Below are positions 53,376 to 64,000 of a stretch of 64,000 bases of DNA, one piece after another. The notes beneath the pieces were generated by a model, which saw only the letters and a list, made by a program, of their open reading frames with translations, was not told where the DNA came from and made no database searches. Source of the DNA: Vanilla planifolia (Eukaryota; Streptophyta; Magnoliopsida; Asparagales; Orchidaceae); the NCBI GenBank assembly GCA_023846275.1, contig CM043878.1, positions 9,989,501 to 10,053,500 on the forward strand, read 5' to 3'. The translations under genes and the position numbers were made by a program. Each line of letters opens with the position of its first letter. The stretch's first letter is position 1.

Positions 53376-53987
53376 GGTGAGTTTGTTGTATTTGATTTTG
53401 GATTAATTACGCTGGACTATCAGTTGCTTTCTGCTAGCTTTATCTGTTGAATTTCTCAAAGCATTTCTTGAATAATGTTGCAAATAATATTTTATTTTGA
53501 TGCAATTTTTTTGTTTCAGATCATTATAATGTGTGCTTTTGGATTGAATGCTGGAATATTATGTGGTTAAAATAATTAAGAACTTTTTTATTGTTGTTAT
53601 AGTGCCTAGTTGTTGGATTTTAAGAGCATTTTCATATATGAGGTGTTAACAGGAAGTTAATTAGTTTAAAAGCAGTTGTGATTGTTGGTTGGGTGTAATA
53701 TTCTTATCGAAGCTTTCTCGTAATAAATCCTGAACATGTTATTCATTCTCCTTTTTCACTATAAAGTGAATCTTGGCTGTTCACTCTGATGATTGTGTAG
53801 GGTTCTAGCTATCTTCATTCTCTCTATTCTTCATATGGCATCATAGCTATTGTTTTCTTTTTTGCGGCTGTGCTAGGACAACTCCCGCGTCATCTCTTTG
53901 CATTAAACCCCCAAATGTCGTTCTACTTTGCTTTGCTAACATGGAATTTGTTTTTTCTTTCTTTCAAGCAATCTATCTATTTTGTTC
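53376..53987. other. Flank of the ribosomal pseudogene, no gene seen
   Basis: Moderately AT-rich sequence without a reading frame. The bases just after the pseudogene stop (GAGGTGAGTTTG) look like a splice donor, so part of this may be the old 3'-UTR intron of the duplicated gene. Confidence 0.4.
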
Positions 53988-54500
53988 ATGGCTAATTCTT
54001 CTCAATCTTTGATAACCGTTGCTCTTCAAACCACGTCTCCCATTGCCTCTGTTGTGATTTTCTATGTTTCCCCTTTCCTTACCATCAGGCTAAACATGAC
54101 AAACCATCTTCTTTGAAGAACCCTAGCGCTACCACTGCTTGTTAGCTATGGGTTTACTTGATCACATATCTCCATCAATCACTATGTCTTCAATGCCGGA
54201 CTTCACTTTTGTCCCTAATCTCAAATATACTTCCTAGTTCATGTGTGATCAACAAACCTTCACATTGATTCATGTTTCACCATTTGAAGATGTTTTTTGC
54301 TAAATGGTTGGCATCACCATAACAAGAGAGGCATGGGTAGACGTGGAAAATGCACGTGTCAATGCATCCCTTGCTTACATTTTCAATTTTGGATGAAATT
54401 ACATGTACTTGCCCAAGAACGTCAATTTTAGCAATGTCATTTACTTGTTCCTATATGTCTTCAAAAAGCTTCATATATTTTAGATGATATTGTTACCATT
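53988..54500 (+). pseudogene. Decayed Ty1/copia-like gag fragment
   Basis: An ATG at 53988 opens a frame reading MANSSQSL, then VSPFLTIRLNMTNHLL, which resembles the start of plant copia Gag proteins ('...FLTIKL...NYLLW'). The tryptophan expected next is a TGA stop at 54114-54116. The same frame then reads LALPLLVSYGF. Further on, after at least one frame disturbance, come PDFTFVPN, FMCDQQTF and TREAWVDVENA, in the order expected of the Gag UBN2-type region. There are several stops, and no zinc knuckle, integrase or reverse transcriptase follows. The assignment rests on recognised pattern order, not on an alignment. Confidence 0.45.
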
Positions 54501-57500
54501 GGTCTTCTTCCTCTCAAAGTCTTCAATGCCTTTGTGCACGAATGTGGCTTTTGAATTATCGTGGGTCCACTCTCTTCTTGCTGAACATCACATTCTGGTC
54601 CTCTTACATAGTTCTATTTTGCTGCCAACCTAGTGCTTCATGCTTGCACGAAACGCGTGTAGATGGGTTTTTTTGTTTGAGATTGGATAGCAAAAGATTT
54701 GTTTGCAGAAATATTCTCCAAAGTTTTTCCCAACCTAGTGCTTCAGAAGAATGAGAAGGCTTAGAAAAAGAAAGTACAAAAGAAAATGTGGTTAAATTCT
54801 CCATGTTTTTATACTCATATCATTTTGAATCACTTCTATGCAATTGTGTTCTTACATTCTCCACGTATCTCATTATTTTTAATGATGAAATGTGTGGATT
54901 ATTTTTGATTGGTTTCATCGTTAATCACTATCTCTGAAAATTAGGGATGAGAATTGCAATCAACTTGACCTGGCTTGGCCCTATTGGGACTACTTCTGAA
55001 CTAGAAATTAAACATGCAATGTGGATATGATATAGAAAACCCAAAGCGGATCTAAAGTTTTGGTCCAGGCTTGAGAACCTGATCAGACTCAATTAGCTTA
55101 TTTGTCTTTTTGAAAACCCGTTAGTCCTTATTCTTTCTCTCCATCTAAAGCATCTCTCTTTCTTTGTTCTGCTTCTTCCTCCACCTCCAAACCTCAAGCC
55201 GTAATGTGGACTCCACCAGCATCGACCCTGGCCTCCCCACATCCATTGCTCTTTGCCATGTTTCTACTACCTTCTTCCTCTCTTCTTTCTTTTACCTTTT
55301 GATGGTCCATTGCTGCCTAAACCGTAATCAGTCACCACCCCTTTGATACCCTTCTCTTCTTCTCTGCTCTCCATGAATGCCATCTGACGTGAACTTGTTT
55401 CACGCTGGTGCAGTGACGGTAAATGGGTAATAAATGCTGGGTGGTGGCTACAGGGGTTGGTTCTGTGCGGTATAAATTTCAATAAACCCTGACTGAATTG
55501 GCCTTCTTACCATCCTTACTAAAGATGTACGAGACCTCATATGTTTTTTATGTACTTCATTATCGCTACTTGTTATGTTGATCCGTTTTACTTTTTTTTG
55601 TGTCAAGAATTGTATAAACCTATTAAACATTGAATAAATCATTGTATATTTGGTATTCACTAAGACTGAACATTGAATCTAGTTTTTCAAAGAGTTTAAG
55701 ATTCTTAAATTTTTGGTTGAATAATAATAAAAGCCTGTATTTAAAATACATTTAACAGAAATATGCTTAATACCTACCTAAAAATATCTGAACGTTGGAA
55801 TTTTGAAAATACAGGATCATGGCTTTGTTTTTGTAGTTTAGAGAAGTGGCGAACATTTGTTAACTTTGAGCTGCTTGAAGAAGCAAAGCTGCTGTTGCTT
55901 ATAACGATTTGCAAGACTTGTATACAGGAATCATTACTTCGTTTTTCTCTATTTGAGATGGCAAAGCTTACTTACAATGATTAATTTTCGTTCATTTTGT
56001 TCTGTTCAGATGCTTTGTCCCTTGTTTGAGATATGCTTGATAAACAAATTAGAAGTTTGAATTGTAGCATGAGTAGCCGAAGGATTTAGCATGTTCATTT
56101 CATCGGAAATTTGGGGAATCATTTTTCTGACGTGTTTTCTATTGGATTTTATATCCAATTTTGTAATAACCTTCATCAGCTTTTGATTATTTGTCTTTGT
56201 ATATTAAGTCAATTGAATTTGTATGACTTCAGCATCAAAACATATCATTTTTATGTTCCTGATATCAGAATTCAGCCAGTTTGATGTGGAATAGGTACTC
56301 AGCAAATAAATCGAGATTAAATGATAATAATAGGATTTATAATGCATTTTGGGTAACTTGGAAGCATTTGCAGATTTAATATTCATTGGTTTGTTTGGTT
56401 TATGATCTCATTGTACTTTCAATATTCACGAAAGTGAAGCATTGTTTAAATTGCTGAAACTTCAAAATGGTAAATAGCTTCAATTAGTATTTATTGTTAA
56501 CTTTGAAATTGTTTATTCTACACTAAACTGAATCTAATATGATTCTGAATATGAATTTGTTATTCTTATCTCAAGTTATCACTGAGCGTTGTAAGGCTGT
56601 CATCAAGGATATATCAAAACTTCAACCTAATAGAAGATTTAAATTGCTATAATCGGTTTGATCATCAAGTGATGGAACTATCATTAGAGTGCCACATGGA
56701 GCAGTTATATTCAAGTTTCAAGATTCATTAGTCATGCAATAGGAGTTGCTCTCAAAATATAGTTGGAGAAACAAATGGGTCAAATTAAGATGCTAAGTGG
56801 CTAAAGATGAAAATACATTGCTCTTAGTCCTATCTCTAGTTGCTTGCTATGCTTTCCTATTAGACGATATCAGGATGTTAATGGGGTTTTTGCAAAATAC
56901 GGACCTACTTATGATAAGAATTTTCTGAGAAGGGAGTGACAGAGAGGATAGAAGAGCTCAAAGCAAGTGAAATGGCAATAATAGATCAAAGTTTTTCGCA
57001 CCTTAAAACACCTAACCACTATCAAAAAATAGAAAAGTATAGATTTCAAAAATTTGTTTATCATCCTTTCATAGGTGTTCTTGTAGATAAGCTTCATGGG
57101 TAAACTTAATTTAAGATATTAAAATTATTATAGTGATCAAAGAATTAATTATATAGATGTTTCAGACAATTAGTGGTTGAGGAAATAACCACATATGTGA
57201 TGATGGCTATAACGACTAAAATTGTGAAAGATTTAAGGCTATTTTCCTGGTGTTTGTTTTGAGAATGAGATTGAAATATCTGTTTAGAGATTGATTTCAT
57301 TGTGCTCATCAATGGATCGGTTCTAGGCTTCTTTTCCTCAACCAATGGGGCTCGAGCAAGTTAGTTCGCTTTCCTTATTCTTCTTCACTGTGATCATAGG
57401 CGCTCTAAATATCTTGTTTATGGAGTTGACTTTCTCTATATAATGCATTTTATGAGACTTATATTTTTTTAGTTAGGCTTGGTTCTATTAGAGCCACTAT

Positions 57501-59146
57501 ATTATGTTTTTATTAAGAATTGATACAAATTTCAAGTTTGCTTCCTCAACTAAATATTTGAAGAAGTCTTTCTCTCCTTGACTTTGATCTTATCTTTGGG
57601 GTTTCCCTCCTTGGCCATTTCTCACGTCATTTGTTACTCTCGATTTTGCGAGTTTATCCCATCTGATGACCACAACCTTGTAGGTCGGTGACAAGAATGA
57701 CTTTAGTTGAGGTTTTTACTAGGCCTTCTTGAAGTTGATTATGATTTGATTAGAACTATGAAAGTTAGAACATGAGAAGTTTCTAAGAGATTGGAAGGCA
57801 ACTAACATGCACATGACCAAAGTTCTTCCCATTAGGACAATCAAGGCATGCATGGGCTTATGCTAAGGTAGCTCCATTTTCTTAGGTGCAAGTTAGCTCA
57901 AATGATCCAATGGATCATTCTTTTTTTTTTTTATTCTTTTAAATTTTAGACTCCCATTGATCCACCAATTCTTTGATGATCTAGGGTTCAACCTAATTAG
58001 GGAAGTTGGTCTCATACATAGGCTTCACCTCCATGCATCGTTCTTGTCATCTAAGAATTTCTTTTGATTTATAGAACTCAAAATAAGTTGTTGAAAATTA
58101 TTGTTTTACTTAGAGCAAGACTTAGAGATTGATTAGAGAATCACCTGAAGGCCTTTCAAATAATGATCTGTAGATTATCAAAGAATATGATTAAACCTTA
58201 AAGAAATAAATTTATGCAATGAAGTCGACAATGACTATGATGGACACAATGTTATCAATCTAATAAGATTAAGGCACAAACAATGAAGATCAAAATTGTC
58301 AATAAATAATTCTTTAATTATGTTATTTATATTAACAATGTCATGTATACTTTGGCAATTTTTTTTGATGCAGGAATGCAAGGTAGCATTCAAAAGAGGC
58401 ACTGTAAGTTTAATACTTTTTATGTATCATGTTTGCTATTATTTTAATTCACATGCATCAAAATAATATTTACTTAATGAGCTACCACAAGTGATATACT
58501 TCATATGTTCATTTGAAATCTATCTTTTAAAGAGTACATGTATTTCAATTTTGAGAGAAAAATATAATTAAGTTCATTATTTAATTAACTTAATAATAAT
58601 ATTTACAAACAAATTTTTTTGTTTATGATAACAACTCATAAAGATTTCTTTTGCTATTATTCTTAAAGTCTAGAATTTTAGGATTTTTATATCATAAAAA
58701 ATGAAGAAGTGAAACTTCGAGTTTTTGAAATAAAGCTTGAAAAATCATGTTACATAAAGGTTGTCATCACTACCAGTGAATGGGCAACTAATAGGTTGAT
58801 TACAATGGACGACAAGCTATTGATCAATGATGTGTAGATGAAGGTTCCCAAGGGAAGCAATAAGTGACAATAATTAATAACCAACCAACTAAACTTGGTA
58901 TAAAGATAGATGACACATCGAGAGAGATAACCACATAACATGCAATGGGTGTGAATGTTGGTTGTGATTTAAGTAATTTTACCACCAAGTGATAAAAGCG
59001 AAAAAAAAAAAAATAATATATCAAAGTATGAAGAACAAAAAATGGTCATGTTTGCAAATAACTTATAAGTTATAAAATAAATATTTTAAAATTAAGTTTT
59101 AAAAATAAGTTTTATATAAATAACCATCGATTTTCAGCACATATCG

Positions 59147-59181
<35 letters not shown>

Positions 59182-59635
59182 TTTTTGACAAATAATTCAA
59201 AAAATGCATATATTTGATGTCATAAATATCCAAGAAAAGTCTTCAAATCAAAATCATTCAACGGCTAGATTGAGAATTTGCTCATATTTGGGTTTGGAGA
59301 TCCATGATGGATAAATCACACAATCTTAAATAAATATATATTGAAAAATATTATGAACGATAAAGCTAACACATTTCTCCTTAAAACTAAATTTTTCTAG
59401 AGTGATTTGAAGCTTAGCTTCTATATCCCAAGGTTTTGCATAACATCAAGTTATTTTTGAGTTGTTATTTTTTTCCTAGTTATATATATATATATATATC
59501 AAAATATTTAGGTATAAGAGTTGTGCACAATAACTTCTTTTAGTCTAAGATTCTGTGAGTCTATAGTCTAGTATCTGAGATACCATAGTTCATTGATTTG
59601 AGATAATTTAAATTTTTCTTAGAAGTTGTTATTGT
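54501..59635. other. AT-rich non-coding stretch, no gene seen
   Basis: Short open frames at 54542-54804, 55164-55482 and 55763-55984 have no family features, and several overlap on opposite strands. The part at 55130-55480 is less AT-rich. A run of 31 A lies at 59149-59179, and a (TA)n tract near 59481-59499. Confidence 0.45.
59149..59179. repeat. Poly(A) run, 31 bases
   Basis: An uninterrupted A run. It could be the tail of a retroposed sequence, but no flanking duplication or upstream element body was identified. Confidence 0.9.
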
Positions 59636-59639
59636 ATTA

Positions 59640-61605
59640 ATTCAATTTTTTTCATTTCAAACACATTTATTATTTTTATAGATTATTTTGTATTTGTGAT
59701 TTAAAATTTTTGGTATACCAAATTTTAATATAAACATTATGATGTTTGGAGAATATAAAATACACTTTTTTTTGTGGAATTTTTTTAATCATATAGGGAC
59801 CAGCCTTTCATATAAAGCAATTTAAAAAAAAAAAAAATCATGTTTTTAGTTTTAATTATCTTAATTTCTATCTAGAATTTTCATATATTTAACCATTTTT
59901 TTCTTTATTAATTCTATTAGACATTCTATTCGCTTATTCTTACAATCTCTTCAGCAATTAGACTTAAAAGAAAAGCTACAACATGTGACTTTGTTGGTTT
60001 TCTTTAGTGTTTTAACTTTTTAGAGACATTGAATCACAATGAACAAAGAAAATGTATGATAGAAAAAGTTAAATAATGAAAGAAGGTTTAAGCAATACTT
60101 AACAAGTATGACATTGAGAGTAGCCAGCCATCATAATTTAAGAAATGTTAAATAAATGACAAAGAAACTTTTGTAGTGTTTTTATGTTAGTGCATTATTG
60201 AATTTTAGAGACTTTTTTTTGGTTTTATTGTATTATTTAAGTTCTTCTAATGCATTTATTTTCTACTTTATTCAAACTTCTCAAGTAGAACTCAAGAATG
60301 ATTCATTTACATTTAGAGTTTGATCAAAGTCACATGTTATAGAAGGTATCTCAATTATTTATCTCAAATCTATTTGTATTCATTCAAATATGTTTGCGAG
60401 ATGGCCTAGCCTCTCTCTATGTATTTTCAGAATGAACTCCATAAGACTATCTCTGTTTCATGAGTCTAGATTTGTCTTGCACTTATAACATTAGTTGTTA
60501 TGATTATGATATTGTATTGAGAGAAATTTGGGCAAACATGAGTTCAAATGGGCATCTCTTAAACACATTTTAAACCACTGTTGAAAGAATCATTGGCATT
60601 TGTTGCAAGTCTTATAGTTAGTATCATAATGTCTAGAGGTTCTTATTATATTTTAAATCATTTTTGCTTATGTAATTCATTTTTATTCATTTTAGACACA
60701 TTTATTATTTTTATAGATCATTTTGTATTTGTGATTTAAGATTTTTGGTACACCAAATTTTAATATAAACATTATGTTTAGAGAATTTAAAATACACTTT
60801 TTTTTTGGAATTTTTTAATCATATAGGGATCACCCTTTCATATTGAGCAATAGTTTTTTTTTTTTAAAAAAATATTTTTTAGTTTTAGTTATCCTAATTT
60901 CTATCTAGAATTTTCATATTTTAACTTTTTTTTCTTTATTAATTATATTAGCCATTCAATTTGCTTATTCTTACCTAAAAGAAAAGCTACAACATGTGAC
61001 TTTGTTGGTTTTCTTTAGTGTTTCATTTTTTAGAGACATTGGATCACAATGAACAAGAAAAGGTAGAATAGAAAAAGTTAAATAATGAAAGAAGGTTTAT
61101 GCAATCCTTAACAAGTATGACATTGAGAGTAGCCAACCATCATAATTCAAGAAGTCTTAAATAACTTTTGTCGTGCTTTTATGTTAGTGCATTTTTGAAG
61201 TTATAAAGACTTTTTTTTGTGTTATTTCGTTATTTATGTTCTTCTAATGTATTTGATTTCTACTTTATTCAACCTTCTCAAGCCTAAAAAATGATTCATT
61301 TATCTTTGACGTTAGATATTATCTCAATTATTTACTTTGAATCTATTTATATTCATGCAAATATGTCTACAAGATAGCCTAGTTTCTCTCTGTGCATCTT
61401 TGGGATGAATTTCATAAGACTATCTTACTCTCACGACTCTAGATTAGTCTTGCACTCGTAACCTTAGTTATTATGGATCTGAAAATGCAATAAAAGAAAT
61501 TTGGACAAAAAGGTGCTTAAATGAGCATATCATGAACACGTTTTAAGCCACCATCGAAAGAATCATTGACATTTGTTGCAATAGTCTCATAGCCAATATC
61601 ATCAT
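59640..61605. repeat. Tandem duplication, two units of about 1 kb
   Basis: Unit 1 (about 59640-60632) and unit 2 (about 60670-61605) match along their length at offsets of 1,011-1,035 bases. Anchors: 'ttttagattattttgtatttgtg'-like text near 59675/60711; 'aaattttaatataaacatta' near 59722/60757; 'aaaagctacaacatgtgact' at 59971/60982; 'gaaagaatcattg.catttg' near 60583/61557. Substitutions and small gaps are spread evenly. No protein is encoded by either unit, and TE class is unknown. The duplication ends about 0.65 kb upstream of the SKS-like gene. Confidence 0.8.
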
Positions 61606-62076
61606 CATTGATCATTTTTAATTTGTATATAGAAGAATTTCTATAATCCAACAATCATCGTTACATTGTTATCCTTAATTACATGTTGATTAGACTTGAA
61701 AATGCAAGAATTATTGTCACGAGTCCTTGTTATCAAAATTAAGATGAGAAAAGAAATTGAAAACGTGCTATTTTTGTCATCGATGACGACTATAATGAAC
61801 AAAGTTCTATGAAAATGTCCTGATAATGCTCAACACTAATCTACAATGGCTCGACCAAATACCCAAAACAAGTGTTCAAATCACCTTTGTGTGTTGGTTG
61901 GACATCATATGCTATGCTCTAGTTGTACATACAAATAGTTTTCATGTAATGAATGAAGAAACAATGGAGGTCAACCTATGCCATGCATTGGTGTCTCATC
62001 AATGGCCAACAATGCCGTTGTGCTTTCTTCTCATAGATAATTTTCTATTTTATATTATTTAATAAATTGCTAAAAT
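61606..62076. other. Intergenic sequence upstream of the SKS-like gene
   Basis: No gene is supported. The open frame 61826-62062 has no recognisable family. This stretch should contain distal promoter sequence of the gene that starts at 62257. Confidence 0.4.
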
Positions 62077-62083
62077 TATAAAA
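62077..62083 (+). promoter_or_regulatory. Candidate TATA box of the SKS-like gene
   Basis: TATAAAA lies 174 bases upstream of the proposed start codon at 62257, at the end of the AT-rich flank. An AACCGTTA sequence, a MYB-type core, is near 62138-62145. Both are sequence matches only. Confidence 0.35.
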
Positions 62084-62181
62084 AGCAAAATAAAAAAAAA
62101 AAAAAATCGAGAAGGTACGCATTTACGAACTTTTTCAACCGTTAACAGCCTGTCTCCCTTTTTGCAGTGCAGGAGAAAGAG

Positions 62182-62216
62182 ATGGTGATGCTTCGTTAAT
62201 GATGAACGTTAAGTAA
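62182..62216 (+). CDS. Two minimal upstream ORFs in the SKS leader
   Basis: ATG at 62182 gives a five-codon frame (MVMLR) ending TAA at 62197-62199. That stop shares its last base with ATG at 62199, which gives MMNVK and stops at 62214-62216. The main ATG follows at 62257. If transcription starts near the TATA box, scanning ribosomes would meet both. They are too short to judge by composition. Confidence 0.3.
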
Positions 62217-62256
62217 AGCAGAGCTGTAAGAGGAAGCAGTGAAGGGTAGTGAGATA

Positions 62257-63312
62257 ATGCGTTGGGGTAACTCGTCTTCCCCATTTCCTCTCGGAAGAAT
62301 GCTGCGTGGGAAGGTAGCTTCCGCGGTGGCGATGGTGCTCGCGTGCGCGGGGACAATGGCCGGTCTCTGCTCAGCCGGTGACCCGTACGCATTCTTTGAC
62401 TGGAATGTGGCCTACATGAAAGCTGCGCCGCTCGGGGAAGAGCAGCAGGTAAACCCACTCTATTTATTGATGTTTCAAAATCAGATCTGCGATCTTTATT
62501 CCTTTGTTTTCTACGAATGGCTCCGACCCGATCTTGAGCCAAAGTGCAGTTTTTTCATATCGGTTTCATAGTTTCATATTTTGCTTCGTCTGTGAGCTTC
62601 AGGTGATTTCAATCAACGGCAAGTTCCCTGGACCCGTCGTCAATGTGACTACCAACTGGAATGTGGTGGTGAACGTGCTTAATAGCTTGGATGAACCGCT
62701 GCTTATCACTTGGTAAAGTGGTCTTTGTTACATTGGCTTGGGTATGTCTTGTTTCTGTTGTTGATGGGAAGAACTTGGATTTTTCTGGTTTGGGTTGGTA
62801 GGGATGGGGTGCAGCAGAGGAAGAATAGCTGGCAAGATGGGGTTCAGGGAACCAACTGCCCGATTCCACCAGGATGGAACTGGACTTATCAATTCCAAGT
62901 TAAGGACCAGATTGGGAGCTTCTTCTACTTCCCCTCGATTAATCTACAGCGTGCAGCTGGAGGCTATGGAGGATTTACAATCAACAACAGGGACATCATC
63001 CCGGTGCCCTTCGATGCCCCTGACGGGGACATTACTCTCTTTGTTGGTGATTGGTTCACAATGGACCATAAGGTGAGTACTCTCTGCATTTCCTGTAGGC
63101 TAGACATTTAAAACAAAGTGGAAAAAAACGATTCTTTTAAAGATGGGTTTGATGCAAGATATATTTTTGTTAGGACTTGAGGAAGGAACTCGATCAAGGG
63201 AAGGCTCTTGGGGTGCCGAATGGCGTGTTGATAAACGGCAAAGGGCCTTATAGGTACAACACGACTCTTGTTCCTGCTGGTATTGATTACGAGACTATCA
63301 ATGTTCACCCAG
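62257..63312 (+). CDS. SKS: SKU5-similar (SKS1/SKS2-type) multicopper-oxidase-like protein, 5' part
   Basis: Exons 62257-62448, 62603-62712, 62802-63072 and 63174-63312 join through GT-AG introns of 154, 89 and 101 bp into 237 codons plus one base. The gene runs past the right edge; family proteins are about 540-590 aa, so over half is missing. A hydrophobic signal peptide spans about residues 15-41, then DPYAFFDWNV opens the first cupredoxin domain: INGKFPGPVVNVTTNWNVVV, NSLDEPLLITW, WQDGVQGTNCPIPP, FQVKDQIGSFFYFPS, AAGGYGG. Then come DGDITLFVGDW and GVLINGKGPYRYN. The text is nearest SKS1/SKS2 of the SKU5 clade. The HWHG copper-ligand motif is replaced by TWDG and the WHAH position by FFYF, as in this family, so oxidase activity is not expected. 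N-glycosylation sites: N78, N127, N220. SKU5 itself is a GPI-anchored wall/plasma-membrane glycoprotein in directional root growth. Met15 is an alternative start. Confidence 0.92.
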
Positions 63313-64000
63313 GTGATAACTCATTCAGCTAAAAAAGCTCCTTTTGCTTGTTGTTTTGCTGCTCCTCCGAGTGACCTTATTGTGGCTTTTCTTCAGTGAA
63401 TATTCTCTTTCGTGGTTGCCTTTTTCAACTAATGCCTTTCTGCTTTGCTTGATTAGTTGTTTCAACTTTTTAGAAACGATAATGGGAACGATTTGAAGTG
63501 TCTCTTGGTTCATAACTCAAGTGGACACTCAGGCGTCTTTCTCAAGTAGTGTTGTGGATCTAAAGATCTGTCATTGCAGATACTTGGTGTTGGGATCCAA
63601 TGGACTAAGTCTATCTTTGGAGTAAGAAAAATTCAGTAGCTAGTCTTGGGCAAGTAATCAAGTCTTTGGGATTCTCTGTTGATCTCAGGCCGAGTTTAGG
63701 GGAATTAAACTGGACAGGGAAGCTTCTTTGCATGAGGCAGTCCTTAAGGTCAATATATATGCCACAAGACCAGCACAGAGTTTATAAAAGATGTCCTACC
63801 TTACGTTAGTCAACTTTTTAGTATAACCTTTCCAGCTTTAAGGTTTTTCCATTGAATGTGTCATGGTCGACGACCTAGTTCTGATATTCTCTGTATATTA
63901 AATAAATCGATAGGACAAGATGGACATTAGGTTTTGGGAAAGGATGGTTTTTATTATTATTTGTCGTCACCCATTGAAAGAATTCGTATACACCTATAGA
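63313..64000 (+). other. SKS: Intron 4 of the SKS-like gene, running off the window
   Basis: Exon 4 ends CACCCAG at 63312 before a GTGATAAC donor, leaving phase 1. The family continues with GKTYR, but no acceptor followed by such codons occurs before 64000. The rest of the window is therefore at least 688 bases of this intron. Confidence 0.75.

Noticed and set aside
63540..63620. Possible acceptor (CATTGCAG) at about 63573-63580 as a fifth SKS exon
   Set aside because: The following codons in phase 1 do not give the expected GKTYR segment, so it is treated as intron.

Overview
The window looks like a nuclear chromosome segment of a flowering plant. It holds two GC-rich, intron-containing plant genes in a very AT-rich, gene-poor background full of decayed repeats. 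The sharp GC contrast between exons and surroundings, and the GC-rich first exons, fit a monocot, but no single base signature fixes the species. There are no bacterial operons, rRNA or CRISPR features, and I saw no tRNA.

Genes. (1) Minus strand, 22070-24844: a complete three-exon GT-2-type trihelix transcription factor with two trihelix DNA-binding domains, a central coiled coil and an acidic tail. It is closest to GTL1 (GT-2-LIKE 1). (2) Plus strand, 62257 to beyond the right edge: the first four exons (237 codons plus one base) of a SKU5-similar (SKS) multicopper-oxidase-like cell-surface glycoprotein of the SKS1/SKS2 type. (3) Plus strand, 52785-53375: a dead, intron-retaining copy of the cytosolic ribosomal protein gene RPL35A (eL33), with two in-frame stops and a frameshift. 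These three loci are unrelated in function and tens of kilobases apart.

Mobile DNA. The best-defined element is a 3,028-bp solo LTR at 35719-38746 (TGTTA...TAACA ends) flanked by a perfect 5-bp target-site duplication, ATTAG. It is much richer in GC and CpG than its surroundings, so it is probably a young insertion. A decayed Ty1/copia-like gag fragment lies at about 53988-54500. Several older repeat families can be seen by self-comparison: a degenerate array at 2.3-6.8 kb, a tandem and inverted family at 13.8-15.0 kb with another copy at 29.9 kb, a family shared by 18.2-19.4 kb and 44.2-45.7 kb (possibly 51.4-52.3 kb), and a tandem duplication of about 1 kb at 59.6-61.6 kb.

The remaining stretches (about 0-2.3, 6.8-13.8, 15-18, 25.3-29.9, 32.3-35.7, 38.8-44.2, 45.7-51.4 and 54.5-59.6 kb) are AT-rich. 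They contain only short open frames of the kind expected by chance, and I assign them no genes. I found no clearly new biological system. The observations most worth following up are the young solo LTR, the RPL35A pseudogene, the in-frame leader ORF of the GTL1 gene and the unidentified repeat families.
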